Positions 5,834-6,146 of a stretch of 6,146 nt of DNA are shown one piece after another. The translations under genes were made by a program, and so were the position numbers. The stretch comes from Synergistaceae bacterium. Its GTDB lineage: Bacteria; Synergistota; Synergistia; Synergistales; Aminobacteriaceae. Position 1 is the stretch's first letter. Every line of letters starts with the position of its first letter. Location of the stretch: the NCBI GenBank assembly GCA_017427625.1, contig JAFRSL010000028.1, forward strand, positions 1 through 6,146, written 5' to 3'. Below the pieces are notes generated by a model. That model saw only the letters and a list, made by a program, of their open reading frames with translations, made no database searches and was not told the origin of the DNA.

Positions 5834-6146
5834 TCAAATTCCTCCCCTGAAATCTTCAATGTAATAATCCGCAATTTCCTTTATCCTCGTTCGGTCATTG
5901 ATATTCGACTCGTCGGCAACTCCAAACGTTATGAACCCCGCCCGCTTTGCAGTCTCAATCGCAAAAAGTGCGTCCTCGAATACTCCCACATTCTCAGGAG
6001 AAAGCCCCATAAACTTGGCGCATGACATGAAAATTTCCGGCTCATGCTTCGTAGTGTTGAGCTCGGTGCAGGTGAATATAGCGTCAAAATATCCGGCTAT
6101 CCCGTTTCGTTCGAGTGCTGACATCAATAAACCCCTGTCGCCCGCT
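5834..6146 (-). CDS. HAD-superfamily phosphatase (beta-phosphoglucomutase-like subgroup), C-terminal part
   Basis: The frame is open to the right edge, so the N-terminus with the catalytic DxDxT motif is missing; in-frame TTG and ATG codons near 6127-6122 are internal. The visible part of about 104 residues starts in the helix after motif II and carries motif III (Lys in TTKHEPEIF, where relatives often have KP.PDIF) and motif IV with the metal-binding acidic pair (GVFEDALFAIETAKRAGF). This matches the phosphoglycolate phosphatase/beta-phosphoglucomutase branch. It sits directly upstream of thiD-tenA in the same operon (3-nt gap). In an operon ending in thiamin pyrophosphokinase it is a candidate thiamin-monophosphate phosphatase, like the HAD domain fused to TenA in the plant TH2 protein. 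That role is inferred from context; a sugar-phosphate phosphatase is possible. Confidence 0.85.
   Translation of the reverse strand, partial: AGDRGLLMSALERNGIAGYFDAIFTCTELNTTKHEPEIFMSCAKFMGLSPENVGVFEDALFAIETAKRAGFITFGVADESNINDRTRIKEIADYYIEDFRGGI

Noticed and set aside
6122..6127. TTG/ATG codons as the true start of the HAD gene.
   Set aside because: The frame stays open to the window edge with family-like residues, and the remaining product would lack the catalytic DxDxT motif.

Overview
The window suggests an anaerobic, gut- or rumen-type bacterium of moderate GC (roughly 45-52%). It uses AGG/AGA arginine codons heavily, has a purine-rich AGGAGG-type ribosome site in places, and encodes a chemotaxis receptor and a thiamin-salvage operon. 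The gene set and style would fit Synergistota or a Firmicute, but nothing here fixes the phylum.

Layout. Positions 2-1063 (+) hold the 3' part of a methyl-accepting chemotaxis protein (HAMP end plus complete signalling domain), running in from the left edge. Positions 1064-1285 hold no intact gene, but the minus strand carries the start of a secreted-protein gene (start codon and signal peptide) that is cut off next to the receptor's stop codon. A cardiolipin-synthase/phospholipase-D-like gene follows at 1286-2347 (+), with a consensus -10 box only 7 nt before its ATG. It converges on, and overlaps by 6 nt, a TVP38/TMEM64 (DedA-superfamily) membrane protein gene at 2342-3079 (-). The 3080-3241 gap contains a lone type I-C-like CRISPR repeat (3179-3208), followed on the minus strand by a short diverged copy of the 3' end of the next gene. 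That gene (3242-3685, -) encodes a 147-residue exported protein of unknown function with its own promoter.

From 3745 to the right edge, all on the minus strand and read right to left, lies a tight operon: a HAD-family phosphatase (5' end outside the window), a ThiD-TenA fusion, and a thiamin pyrophosphokinase. Spacings are 3 nt and then an 8-nt overlap. TenA hydrolyses degraded thiamin or aminopyrimidine to HMP, ThiD phosphorylates HMP to HMP-PP for coupling to the thiazole by an enzyme outside the window, and the pyrophosphokinase turns thiamin into thiamin diphosphate. A pyrophosphokinase needs free thiamin, so the HAD enzyme is a reasonable candidate for the thiamin-monophosphate phosphatase that would link the two halves.

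The most unusual part is the 3079-3290 region: a solitary CRISPR repeat abutting a partial duplicate of a neighbouring gene. Next are the ThiD-TenA/HAD arrangement, the beheaded exported-protein gene beside the chemoreceptor, and the apparently leaderless cardiolipin-synthase-like gene.
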